DNA of 64,000 bases, from NCBI RefSeq assembly GCF_011075055.1, contig NC_058146.1:806001-870000 (forward strand). The letters run 5' to 3'. The notes beneath the pieces are model-generated. The model searched no databases. It saw nothing but the letters and a program-made list of their open reading frames with translations, and was not told where the DNA came from. This DNA comes from Mangifera indica. Taxonomy: Eukaryota > Streptophyta > Magnoliopsida > Sapindales > Anacardiaceae. This document shows positions 13,077-24,180 of the stretch, piece by piece; position 1 is the first letter of the stretch; each line of letters opens with the position of its first letter. A program made the position numbers and the translations under genes.

Positions 13077-14463
13077 TCATGATATCTCAACAATCTTTGG
13101 CCGCTTCTGTGATTTCTTGTCTCCAGAAGCTTCGCTTTCGTCCTTTAAGGTCTTGGATCTTTTAACTTGCATGGGAAAACATTTCTTCTTGTCTTTATTG
13201 GCATTATCATTGTCACTACACTCATCATCCCTGTCTTCGTCATCACTATGTTCAATGCCACCTTCAGAGTCTGTTCCACCACTGCTAGCAGCTAAAGGAA
13301 TCACTGGCTGGTTGCCAGCAATAGCTGATTCAGCAGCCATTACAGCTTCTGGTGTATGAAGATCAGCTACACCTAGCATTAGATCCTGTCATGAAGATGC
13401 ACCGCAAAATTATGTTGCGATCCGCTAACACAACTTGTAATTCATAACAAAGTAGGATGAGGGATGGAACGCGAGAAACTTCAATTACCATCTCAATAAC
13501 TTCAGATTCATTTCCAGTGAGTACTTCAATATCATAATCTTGAGCTTTATCCTATGTTTGGTAAATTTATGCACAGGTTAGTCATCGAGAGAGCATGATT
13601 GAATCTAAATAAAAAGATCAACTTATAAACCTTTGCATCAAGCTGGAGCCTTTTATTAGCTTCTGACATCACTCCTAAGAAATCCTTCACTCTTCCTAAA
13701 ACTGAAACAATAGCCCAGAATTAAGAACCGACTACCATGAAAGTAAGTCTTACATCCAGTTCCTCAAACATCCACTCTGCAATCGACATCGAACATACAT
13801 TCCCATATATGATTTCTATGATTAACCACACATGACCCAAATAGTTTAACAGTGAGGAACCAAAAACCTACAAACTTTACATTATTTTCAAATTATCCAG
13901 AACGTTTTCAACTGTTCCTCCTAACTAAACAATTTTGAAAACACTACCAAGAGTAAGATAAAACTAAGGTCAACGCAAAAATTGGCAGGCTGCTAGTACC
14001 ATAACAGATGCAACTATAGATCCCCCAGTTAGACCGCATCAAAATCATTAATTAGCTAAATGAAAGAGCTATATGACATGGGTTTTTTATAGTTCTTTCA
14101 CATACCAATTTCCAGACAAAAATAAGTACAATTGCATTGCCAGATATTTGCCATTTCATTAATAAAATTAAGAAATACTGAAAAACATAATGTAAGACTG
14201 GTGAGAGTACCTTGGCTTGGAGGAAGAGGATTAAACATGGGTTTTTCATCTGGGTTTGGTTTCTTGAACTGAGAATGGGACTCTTTCTTGTTGCAAACGA
14301 GAAGGGCAGATTCTGAAAACACAAACACAAACACAAACAGTGAAATTACAACAATAACAGGCATAGAGAAGAGAAGAGAAAGAAAAAGAAAAGAGGTACC
14401 TGTGAATGAGAAAGCGCAATTCTTGTGCTCCAATTGCAAAAGATCTTCACTTATTTCAGGCAT
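13077..14463 (-). CDS. NOPCHAP1-like (DUF4598) protein
   Basis: Five exons on the minus strand: 14463-14400, 14312-14211, 13701-13631, 13551-13489 and 13385-13077. Phases close to give 202 residues. It starts MPEISEDLLQLEHKNCAFSF. The conserved core is a helical stretch, VKDFLGVMSEANKRLQLDAK (about 58-80), followed by GNESEVIEMDLMLGVADL (about 90-107). This resembles human C12orf45/NOPCHAP1, where a helix is followed by a VIEMDVAL-type motif. The C-terminus is acidic, then lysine-rich (KKSQKRPKIVEIS), which suggests nuclear localisation. NOPCHAP1 links NOP58 to the R2TP co-chaperone during box C/D snoRNP assembly. Assigning that role here rests on family resemblance recalled from memory. Confidence 0.8.
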
Positions 14464-15649
14464 CTCTTCAGGCTAAAGTTAGGGTTGAGCAAGGAACCAG
14501 AAACTCAGAAGCGGCAATACGCTCTTTCCAAAAGTAAATTCCTCATAATATGCAACTGCAACATATACATGACCATACATTTTTGACCAAAAATCTGAGT
14601 GTAAAGACTATATTACCCACCACAGCCATAAAATATCTCATTTTTCCTTTTTTTTTTAAATTTAATATATTCAAAAAACATTGCCTATCCTATTTCTGTT
14701 TGAATGACACATTCTCACCCTCAGTATAGGAGTAGAACAAGAATTTCAATAAAGAATTCTTTGTAAACCCTCAAATTTAAGTTGGAATCAAACTTTAATT
14801 TTAATTTGATTTGTTCAAATCAATATAGATTTAAATCAGAATCGATTCAAATCCAACTATTACCTACCAAAAAAAATTATATTCCTTTATATTTCGCATT
14901 TATTTCAAACTCTATAACTGAAATATTAAATTACCATATGGACATATAACTATTTTCCATCCGAAGATTGATAAATTGACCATTTTTATACTTAAATTTT
15001 AAAAAGTCAAATTTCTATCTATTATATGCCGTAATAAAATAATAGTCTACCAAATCTCATTTTTTATCAAAAGCCACAATTGAAGCACCTAAAACATCTA
15101 AGGTAAACCATAAGCTTTACCTTAATATTTATAAGTGGGAGTTTTCTGTTATTTAGGGGTGATTTAGAAAATTCTTGATAAAATTCTTTTTAGTGTGAAA
15201 AATGCCAATAATGTGTATGACAACTCTAACATGCATTCACCATATTTGTCTTTATAAATATTATATATACTTAAAAATTAAATACAAATAAGATTGTAAA
15301 TATTAATTAATAAATTATTATTTTTAGCTCCATTTAAAATATTTATTATTATTCAAATTTAATTGTTTAAAAAAAATTGAATTTAATTTATATGAATTAA
15401 GGATTAAACCGTGTTTAAATTTATGTTTAGTTTGAATTCAATTTATTTATAACTTTGATGCCACTAATTACTCTGTTAATAGGTTTCCAATAATATTGTT
15501 TATCTACTAAAATGAACTTAAATTCAGCATTATAAATTCGATTCGAATTTGTGTAATCTACTCATCTAGTTTGACTTCACTAGGATAAAATAATAAATAA
15601 AAGAAGAAAATGGGGCGAGTAAGAGAAGTTTCCTAGTCGATTGTGAGAA
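14464..15649. other. Divergent promoter region, AT-rich
   Basis: It sits between the divergent starts of the NOPCHAP1-like gene and the acidic membrane-protein gene. 14760-14880 and 15340-15570 hold the degenerate TTTGAATTCGA/ATTCAAATT-type repeat text found in several other spacers. No reading frame was supported. Confidence 0.45.
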
Positions 15650-15657
15650 TATAAATA
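15650..15657 (+). promoter_or_regulatory. TATA box of the acidic membrane-protein gene
   Basis: TATAAATA lies about 30-40 bases before a pyrimidine-rich leader. A non-coding exon appears to run from about 15680 to 15787 (CTTCAG before GTACTT). A 1.06-kb intron follows, and the coding exon opens at 16850 after TTAGCAG. Confidence 0.6.
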
Positions 15658-16858
15658 GCGCAGATTTAGATCCAATGCTTAGGCAAAGGGAAAGGAAAAG
15701 CTGCGTATGCCCAAATCTCTCTTCTTCAAAGAAACCTCTTTAACATCACTTCTACTCCTACTTTAACTTCTACTTCTTGAACTTCAGGTACTTTCTTTTA
15801 CTTTCTCTCACCGTCAACTTCACTTTCCTTCTTTCAAACTACTGGATTTCCTTTCCCTTTGCTTAAAATATAAAAAACTCATCATCCTAGTGTAGTTTCC
15901 TATCTGGGTTTGTGTTTTCTCACTTTATTACTGGTAATAATCTCTCTTCCCAAATGGGTTTTGACCCTTTGCATCTGAATGATCGGATTTGTTGTGGGTG
16001 TACTCATGCATTTCTAGGGTTTTTGTGTGGTTGCTTTATTTTTATTAAGTTTATATGGGTTTCATTTATTTTTGTATTGTTATTGTACTGTTTTGACGTT
16101 TTGCTAAATGGGATTTCAGTTCAAAAGATATGATTTTTTTTTTTGAAGTTGTTGTTTTTGGAAGTAATTGAATGACCGTGGACTCCTAGACTGATTACAG
16201 TGGGACTATTTGTTTGTAAATCTGAGTCTAAGTCACATATTAAACTGTTTTGCGTTTTCTATGGGAACTGAGGATGTGTGTAAGATTGAAAACTCTTAAG
16301 ATGTTGATATGGGCACAATTTTTTGGATAGTAAATTTTTTGCTCAGAGGTTTAGAGCTGTGCTGATAGGTTTTGTTTCCTGAAAACAAGATTCTATAAGG
16401 GAATTTTATAATAATTTAGTGTTTTTTGATAGTGATCTAGTTGAAGTAACTAAACGGCTTCAAGAGTTTGCATTGAATAGATAATCTCCTTTTGTTCTTA
16501 TGACATATCTGCCTGTCAATTCAATATGTTTGAATTTGTCCAAAGTGAATAATTTGTGGCTAGGGAGGTTTGGTTGAAGCAGTTGTTTTTATGAACTTTG
16601 TCTTATTTATTTACTGTTTCTTGCTTTCATAGATTTCATCAGTTCTCGGTAGATTTTCTTGTACCTTTTTCAAGTAGGTTCTTGTGGCTATGGATCTTTA
16701 GGACTGCTGAATCAATTAAACTGATTTTTATTAAGATCTATTGGCTGAATTCTTTGAATAGTGATTTTATTGTTTAGTTATTTAATGTTACATATTGGAA
16801 CAGACACGGCATTTTCATTTGGAGTATATTATAGGAGGTGATTTAGCAGGATTACACA

Positions 16859-18589
16859 ATGATCAAGCGGTCACCAAGTAGAAACCAAAGATCTAAAGGA
16901 GTGAGGGTAAAACATGTTTTGCAGATTTTTCTGCTACTTGGTGTTTGTTTTTGGTTAATCTACCAAGTAAAGCATTCTCATGATAAGAAGAGGGAATTTG
17001 ATGAGAAAGGCTCAAAAGTCTCGGTTAAAGCACAAAGTGATGACGAGATCCTGAAACTGGGGAGGAAGGACCTTCCTAAATTACCGGAAGTTGGTAAGAA
17101 TGAGAAGCACGAGGAAGAAGAGGAAGATGCTGTGGAGGAGGAAGAAAATAAGCCTGAAGAGGAACAAAAAGAAATAAGAATGCATGTAGACGAGGATCAA
17201 GAAGAAGCAAAGCATGAAGAAGATGAGCAGGAAGATGAAGAGAACAAGCACCAAGATGATGGGGAAGGAGCAAACAAGCAAGAAGAGGAACTAGAAGAGG
17301 AAACTAAGAATGAAGAGACAGAAGAAGATAGACGGGGAGGTGAAGATGAGGAGATGGATGAACAAGATCAAGAAAGAACAGAAGTTGATGGTGATCGTGA
17401 GGACGAATTTTTAGATGAAGAGAAAGAGAGAGAAGGAGATGGTGATGATAAAGAGAATGAAGAAGAGGTTGATGGTAAAGAGAATGAAGATGAGGGTGAT
17501 GATAAAGAGAGTGAAGAGAAAGACAGTCAAGTAGAAAATGAGAATTCATCTGATGATCATGATAATGAGGGTGATACGAATTCTCACGTGGCAAGAGAAG
17601 AACATTATAAGGCAGACGATGCTTCTAGTGCTGTTTCCCATGATAACCAAATTACAATAACAGAGACTGATAAGGCAAGTTTGGAAAATTCAAATGAGAA
17701 TAGAAATATTTTAGAAGAGGGGGATAAATCGAATAATAATGAGAAAAGTAATGAGGTTCAAAACAGTACAGAGTTAAAGTCAGGAGAAGGTGAAGTGGCT
17801 GGAAGTGGTAGTCTATTGAATGCAACTACTACTGAAGAAGAGGTTCATGGCACTAGATTAAACGACCCAGAAAATAGCTTGGTTCTAAATGCAAGAACTA
17901 ATTTGACTGAAACAGGTACAGAAACAAGCAACAATTCAACTGGATCAAGTACCCAAATTACTGTTCTTTCTCTGCAGAGTGAAATAAAGACTACATTGGT
18001 TTCAAATCAAACTCAAGATGCAGCAGTGGATGGTGCAACTAACTTAGAAGCCCATGACCTTCAAACCACTGTATCAGAACACGCCGAGAACTCTAACACA
18101 GTTTCTGACGGCAATCAATCAAACTCTACTGAAACCAGGAATGCAAATGTAGCCTTGGAAGATACCTTCAATAATTCAAACCCTGCTCTATCAGAAAAAA
18201 CCATGGGCACAAATACGACAGTTGTTGGAGAGGTCAGCTCTGGGTCTTTAGCAACAAAGGAGATGACCAATGCTGCTCAGAATGAAACAATAAATAGTGG
18301 TGGTGAATCCGGTGGAACAAATGAAACCTCACACTCTTCCTCAATGAACAGGACTGGGGACAATGAAACTAATGAAAGCACAAATGGAATGCGGGATGCG
18401 CATAGGGACAGTAGATCAAGTGAAACAAATGGTAGCACAATTGAGACTGTAGATGCGGCTAAGGAAGACCCCATTGATTCTTCAGATTTCTCAATTATCC
18501 CTGACGAGAAAGAATCTCATATGGATCTGGAAACTTTGCCTGACATCAGAGCAAATGTGGATCACAATGAAGAAGCAGCGGCAGAATAG
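16859..18589 (+). CDS. Acidic, asparagine-sequon-rich single-pass membrane protein (uncharacterised)
   Basis: A single coding exon of 576 residues preceded by a 5' UTR intron. A short basic N-terminus (MIKRSPSRNQRSKGVRVKH) is followed by one membrane segment, VLQIFLLLGVCFWLIYQV (about 21-38). That pattern predicts a type II signal anchor with the bulk in the lumen or outside the cell. Residues about 70-230 are a nearly continuous Glu/Asp/Lys low-complexity stretch. Residues about 230-576 are Ser/Thr/Asn-rich, with about 17 N-x-S/T sequons by eye (for example NATT, NLTE, NQTQ, NETI, NRTG). The N-terminus resembles an uncharacterised Arabidopsis protein that I remember as At2g22795. No enzymatic domain is visible and I assign no function. 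Confidence 0.88.
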   Translation: MIKRSPSRNQRSKGVRVKHVLQIFLLLGVCFWLIYQVKHSHDKKREFDEKGSKVSVKAQSDDEILKLGRKDLPKLPEVGKNEKHEEEEEDAVEEEENKPEEEQKEIRMHVDEDQEEAKHEEDEQEDEENKHQDDGEGANKQEEELEEETKNEETEEDRRGGEDEEMDEQDQERTEVDGDREDEFLDEEKEREGDGDDKENEEEVDGKENEDEGDDKESEEKDSQVENENSSDDHDNEGDTNSHVAREEHYKADDASSAVSHDNQITITETDKASLENSNENRNILEEGDKSNNNEKSNEVQNSTELKSGEGEVAGSGSLLNATTTEEEVHGTRLNDPENSLVLNARTNLTETGTETSNNSTGSSTQITVLSLQSEIKTTLVSNQTQDAAVDGATNLEAHDLQTTVSEHAENSNTVSDGNQSNSTETRNANVALEDTFNNSNPALSEKTMGTNTTVVGEVSSGSLATKEMTNAAQNETINSGGESGGTNETSHSSSMNRTGDNETNESTNGMRDAHRDSRSSETNGSTIETVDAAKEDPIDSSDFSIIPDEKESHMDLETLPDIRANVDHNEEAAAE

Positions 18590-19814
18590 AAATTCTGGTG
18601 AAACCTTTTGGCTTTCTGTTGTTGCTCCTAAGTTTTAGTTGTAATTTTCTTGCTTGGTTTCAATACAGAAAAAGGTAACGTTTTCAGAGTGCTTCTGCTT
18701 TCTGAATTGATCCATGTTAGAGAATACAGTGCCAACTTTGCAGGCAAAATGTAGGCAGGTTTATTGTGGCAAGTTTTTAACTGTATAATTTATGTCAACC
18801 TTTCTATGATACTCTTGTATAGTTTTTTATTCCAGCTTTTGTTGTTCTCTTCCCTGTTTGGCATGGCTGTTGTCAATTCAACCAAAAACCAAATAGAATG
18901 CAGAATATGTTGTGTTAGTATCAACACCAGTCCCGCCTGAAACATTGCTATAGATGTGAATGTGAGTGTCTGGAGTTGGCGCACATAAAAATGGAACAGG
19001 ACTCCATATTGAACTTCATATTCAATTAGAGGTGGATTTTACCCGTACACACTGAGCTTTGCTTGAATCCATAATATTTCGCTCAAGTTTAAGATTGAAT
19101 TCAAGTTGAGTTAGTTTGACTCAAATTGGCATTTAATTTGATTTGAGTTGGAGTTTTAGTTTGATAATTCAATTCGAATCTTCCTCTGATGATAGTATTT
19201 ATTTTGTTGGTGATATTATTTATCTTATCGACGAGTTTGAACTTGAACTATCTATTTAACCAAACTTGAGTCAAAGCATGTTTGATTTTGGTGTGGCTCA
19301 AATTTAGCTTTATTCAAGATTGAATGCTTTAAAGCTAGTGTACAATATCTTAGGAAGGTTGTCCATGAGATTAATAGTATGATTGATGAGAAAAACAAAC
19401 AAGCCTAATTGTAGCCGAGTTATTTGGTTAGAACTCTAGTTTAAATTTCATTTGTTCAAATTAAATGATGGATTCAAGCCTACCCCGTGCCTGTTACATC
19501 CAGTCTAAACGCAAATAAGGTAATAAAACCCAGCCTCGGAAAACCGTCACAAGTTTGAGCTTAAAGTCATCATATGACAGAACCATTGCAATTGAAATTG
19601 CTTTGTGATGTATCAATACAAGAGATTATAAAGCTTTTTAACCATGAAAGAGAAATTTACAACATCACAATTTCACGTAAATAAAGGCTTCTGCAGTCCT
19701 GAGATCAAATAATCGAATATAAGAACTTTTCACGAGTGCACCACCAGAAAATATGGAACAGTGGCAAAATATTTCCTTCGTCTTTCCAGGCAGCTTGAAG
19801 ATGACTTGCATATT
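18590..19814. other. Convergent spacer with 3' UTRs and degenerate repeat
   Basis: The 3' UTR of the acidic protein gene probably extends to about 18850. 19020-19340 contains AT-rich repeat text (AGAGGTGGATT, then runs of TTTGAGTTGGAG/AATTCGAATC type) that recurs in inverted form at about 44300-44560. No gene is seen. Confidence 0.45.
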
Positions 19815-20993
19815 CTATTGCAGGAACATCATGATCCACTGTGCTAATATGCCTGGTTAAAATCAGAAGAAGTCATCCATCATTGACTGTTAACTATGAT
19901 TTTTTTACAATACACCATTCATCACGTCAATGCCTATTCATGTTGCTGGCTACCTTTGATAACACTTCTGGCTAATTTGATGAACTCAAACTGATTGTTT
20001 AAGATTTGAGCTGAAAGCTCAAGTTAGCCTAGATTGCACCTTTCCAGGTGAACCAACCCATGTAAGCAATTTAGAGTGAAAACTCCTATGAAGTAAATAT
20101 CCATAAAAAAATTTTCATGATCTTTATATACATTTAGAGGTTTTCATTTGTTAAGTAAATGATTAATGCTGAAAATATTCCTACCGTCGAGGAAAGCAAT
20201 AGGTGAGAGATCTTTGAGGCGCAATCTACCATAGATTAGGTGTTCAGTTGCGAAAAGAGACAGCAGAAAGGTGAACGATAGACACCTGGAAAGGAATCCT
20301 CCTTCAAGTTTAATTGCACAAATAAAGCAGACTGTGGTAGTGACAAGACTCCAAACAGCAAGCGGCCCTTCATGTGATTCTACAGGAAGGAGAAACTGAT
20401 AAATTTAGTCAGAGAAAGCATGATAAACCATATCTTAGAGAAATTTTGAACCCTTTAAACTTACCCCTTACCGTATATACATCAAAATAATAATGTTTTA
20501 ATGCGAGCTAAGTTGAGTTTGAGTATGATTTTCTTCAATTTAAGCCAAATTTGAGTTGCGCATATTGCTTAAGTTCAACTCAATTCCAACTCCATTTTTA
20601 AAACGGATTTTGAATAGATTTTAACTATTAAAATGACTTAAAAAGAAAAACAAAAAAAGCCATTCAGAATAGCTTCAAATTGCATACTCCAAACTAGCAA
20701 TTGATTGAATAAACAAGAAGGCAAACATAATATATGATTTGAATATGCAAACAATTAAACTAAAAATACTTAATTGAGTATCTAAATAATATGTTATCAT
20801 ATAATTAAAAAATTACCGTAAATGAAGAACACTTAACATTACCCATGTATAAAAGTAGAACCATACGAAGTAAACATGACTTACTTATGTTACTTGGGTA
20901 TTTGGGGCAGGGTCCGTGATGAAAAAGCCAGTTGCTCAAGAAACTAAACCAAATTGGAGCCAACCGAAGCAATCCAAGCCAAGTAAGATTCAT
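19815..20993 (-). CDS. Small three-exon membrane protein, 113 residues (unrecognised)
   Basis: Exons 20993-20885, 20379-20185 and 19852-19815. The donors are GTAAGT and GTAGGA, the acceptors are TGTAG and ACCAG, and the phases close exactly to a stop. Exon 1 encodes MNLTWLGLLRLAPIWFSFLS and then HHGPCPKYPSN. Exon 2 has two hydrophobic segments, AVWSLVTTTVCFICAIKL (about 43-60) and CLSFTFLLSLFATEHLIY (about 68-86). Exon 3 ends ILAQWIMMFLQ. Three or four membrane passes are likely. I do not recognise a family. Reality is supported by the consensus splice sites and the frame closure across 1.2 kb, not by homology. Intron 1 is 505 bases and AT-rich. Confidence 0.65.
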
Positions 20994-22781
20994 TTTTCTG
21001 TATACCTCACAGATTCTCTGTCAAAACGATCCAAATCTTCTGGATTCAAGAGAAGTGCAATTCATATGAACAGAGGGATGGATGATCAGAAGTAAAGAAG
21101 GCACTGATTCCTTCTTTGACTCATATTTTTGTCGTATTGGAAATATGTCCACTATTCTTTCTTTGGGTTTTTCGGAAGAGCAAAGGTGTGTGTTGGGTAA
21201 CCGGATGGAAATCATATAATTGAGATATTTTATTTTTAATTTAAAATTATTTAATTATTTTTAAATATTTAACAGAGTAATTAAATTCAACTTATTCAAT
21301 TTATGAGAGAATAAATCATCAAAGAAGAAAAATAAAAGATATTAAAGAAGAAAAAAAGTCGGTTTTCTAATGCATTGATATTGCCACAACAAAAGGTTCA
21401 AACTATTTTTTCTTTAAACTAAAACTTCACTTATTCAAGCCAAAAATCAATCCCAGCTCGAGTAGCTCAGATGAAATTTATCCCTATTCAAGCTTGTGTT
21501 TTGGAAGGAGTCTACCATCAAATCAAACACAAAATAACAAGAGGTAGACACAACACTAGATTGTATTGGGCCAAATTCAAGAAGTTCCCCCATGCCCATG
21601 AGTTTTGTTGTACAATGGATAGGCAATTGGCGAGCCCTGGGAGTCATGCCTAGCTGCAACATAGCAAGGCCAAAGGTATGACCCAAGACTCTCCGAGTTG
21701 TCTTTTCATGGACCTTTATTAGGATGACTAGTATACTTTTATCAGTTGATCTGTCATATTATATTTTTTGAATTTTTAATTATTCATTACTTTTTATGGG
21801 TCGCAACCCACAGCCCTCTACATGGCTTGTATGGCCAACGGGTTGTGCAAAAATCGAGCGAGCCGAGCTAGCGACTTGTCTAATAGAATGAAAACTCGTG
21901 GCTAATCATCATTAGCATAGATTAATTATTCTTCAATTATCAAAGTTTCACTTCACTTAATACGACTAAGAATTTATTAATGCTTGAATCCACAATAACC
22001 ATTTTGATTTTATAATGCATAAACTCAATTTGAACTATTTGAGCTTGAATGGTTGTTTGACTTGGTTCAAAATAAATCTCATTTTTTTAATAAATTTGAT
22101 TCTTCTTTTTTAATAATTCAAACAATTTGAACTCAATTTTAAACTAATAATTTTGAATTCAAATCAAATTTAAATTAAATCTTATTCAGATTCTTATTAA
22201 CTCGAAATTTAACTATAGTTCAAGATTATCTATAAAAATAAATTTTCTACCATCTTATTTAATATATACACATCTATTTCAACATTGATCATAATCAAAG
22301 GTGGATTTGATATGAGTTATTCGAATTTGGATCAATGTTAATCTTAACTCGAATTCTCTGATCATGTATTGATTCATTCGCAATTCTTTTTTTTCTTGTA
22401 TATATTTTTTTTTTTTTTGTCCAATGATTAGAATAGACTAAGTTCAACCTCTGATTGACCATGCTAATTCATTTTTATTACCCCTATTTGAGTTATGATC
22501 ACAACCCCAGAACAATGCAAACACCCTAAACAAAATAATAACAATAATAATCTTACTAAGAATTATGAAAAAATAACCATTTTTTTATAAAAAAATAATG
22601 CTAGCCTGTTTTATAATTCCTCTCTGTACAAAATTAATAATCCAATCGCAAAAACATCCAGCTCAAAAACTGCTATCAGTCCCTGTTGGTTAAAAACAAT
22701 ACTCCTTGTCTACGAAAATAATCCAACGCCCAACTAACTACGCACTAACTTCCCTACACAAAACGACAAACCATTTCCGCA
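20994..22781. other. Intergenic, degenerate repeats
   Basis: No supportable gene. 21790-21890 is a GC-richer patch (GGGTCGCAACCCACAGCC and nearby) that resembles in style the patch at 24950-25190. These may be fragments of one old transposon family. 21950-22450 is the AT-rich AATTTGAACTCAA-type repeat. The last 100-200 bases are probably 3' UTR of the DUF1005 gene. Confidence 0.4.
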
Positions 22782-24180
22782 CTAAACGACACTCTGATGA
22801 CTTTGCCGTCTCAACTCCTTCCTTAGTTTCTGAGAAAACGGCCTACATGCATCCATGCTCAGATCCACCGCCGCCGCCAGTGCCACGAATGCGGCAGCGT
22901 CCTCCGTGCATGTCACGTGCTGCACCCCCACCTCCAGTTCCGGTTTACTAACCTTGCCCACCGTCGAAGACATCACGAAACCTCTGTACATAGGAAACAA
23001 ATAGAACGAGAAATCGGATCCTGAACCGGATCCGCAACGTGACCCTGATCCGAAATCGACACTGCTATTTGGGCTTGTATCTGGGGTTGCGCATAGGTTG
23101 GTAGTCGTGTCGATTATAAACTTGCCGCCTTTTGTGCTACTGAGAAGGGAGTTGGCGAGGGTTGAGGTGACAGAGGTGGTGGTGGTGGGGGCGTCTTGAA
23201 AAAGATCAAACTTGTATCCGACAGCGTCGGAGAATCCTGTTTCCCGCCAGGCCTCGAGACGGCCCCAGGGCTTCCATGTGCAGTTTCCAGGGCGGAGGAT
23301 GAGCCAGGCGCCCGGGTTGGAACGGCTGACCCGGTCCGACCCGGGAGACGGGACGAACGGTGTCACCATTGACGCCATTGCAACTGGGGAACCTGAAAGG
23401 TCGTGGATTGTAATCGACCAACCCTTTCTCTCTTTGGAAGATTGATCCTTCTCGCCTTCTTTCATGGATAATCTGCAGCAAAAGTTAAAAATCTGAATGT
23501 TTAGATCGAATTTTACATAATGAAGGGTTTAATTCAGTTAATCAGTTTAAACAGAACTCTAAAGAAACTGACCTGGGTCTGTCGCCGCCGGAGTTTCTGA
23601 ACCCGAACTTGCAAGTGAAGACAGCCTGTTTAACGCTTCCTTGAACCTGAAAAACCTGTGGACTGCACTCCGGCTCGCCGTCGAACTGAAAAACAAATCT
23701 CGGGTCGGGTTCAGTTTTAACAGTAAGATACAATTCCGGGGACGACGCTTTCTTGTTCCCTCCGATAGCCACCCAGCCGTTGTGGACGATGGAAGGCTTA
23801 GACTCGGCTCCACGTAGATCCAGAGGCACGAAAACCCGCCCTAACAATTTGTCCACCGCCACACACGACGTACTGTTCCCACCGGAATAAACATCGATCT
23901 TCAAAGTGGAGCTTTTCGACGAGCAGCCTTTATTATTCTGAAGGATATTTTCGATCTGAGACTTGCTGAAACTAAAACAAGCGGCAATAGAGTTCGACAG
24001 AGGAGAAAGATAGGGTTCTTCAGCCAGGTTTTGCCCCTTGACCAGAGGGATTTGAGCTCCCTGGTCAGGAAAGTCTTTCAACTTGATTTTACAGTAACAG
24101 TCCCATGACGACTTAGAAGAACCACTGAATCTCAAAGCTAAGTTGCCTACAAGAATCCGCACGAACGGGCACGGATCCAT
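22782..24180 (-). CDS. DUF1005 family protein
   Basis: Two exons, 24180-23573 and 23472-22782, joined in frame (CCC AG|A TTA) to give 432 residues, the usual size of the family. It begins MDPCPFVRILVGNLALRF, the hallmark DUF1005 N-terminus. A WDCYCKIKLKDFP segment and a VQGSVKQAVFTCKF segment precede the intron. Exon 2 gives KGWSITIHDLSGSPVAMASM, PGAWLILRPG and the conserved C-terminal part with VEVGVQHV-like text (here LEVGVQHVTCTEDAAAFVAL). The plant-specific family has no established biochemical activity that I can state, so this is family assignment only. The coding region is more GC-rich than its flanks. Confidence 0.92.

Noticed and set aside
17076..17594. Long antisense open frames rich in Leu, His and Phe
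   Set aside because: They are complements of the Glu/Asp/Lys-rich sense codons of the acidic membrane-protein gene. The purine bias removes stops on the other strand.
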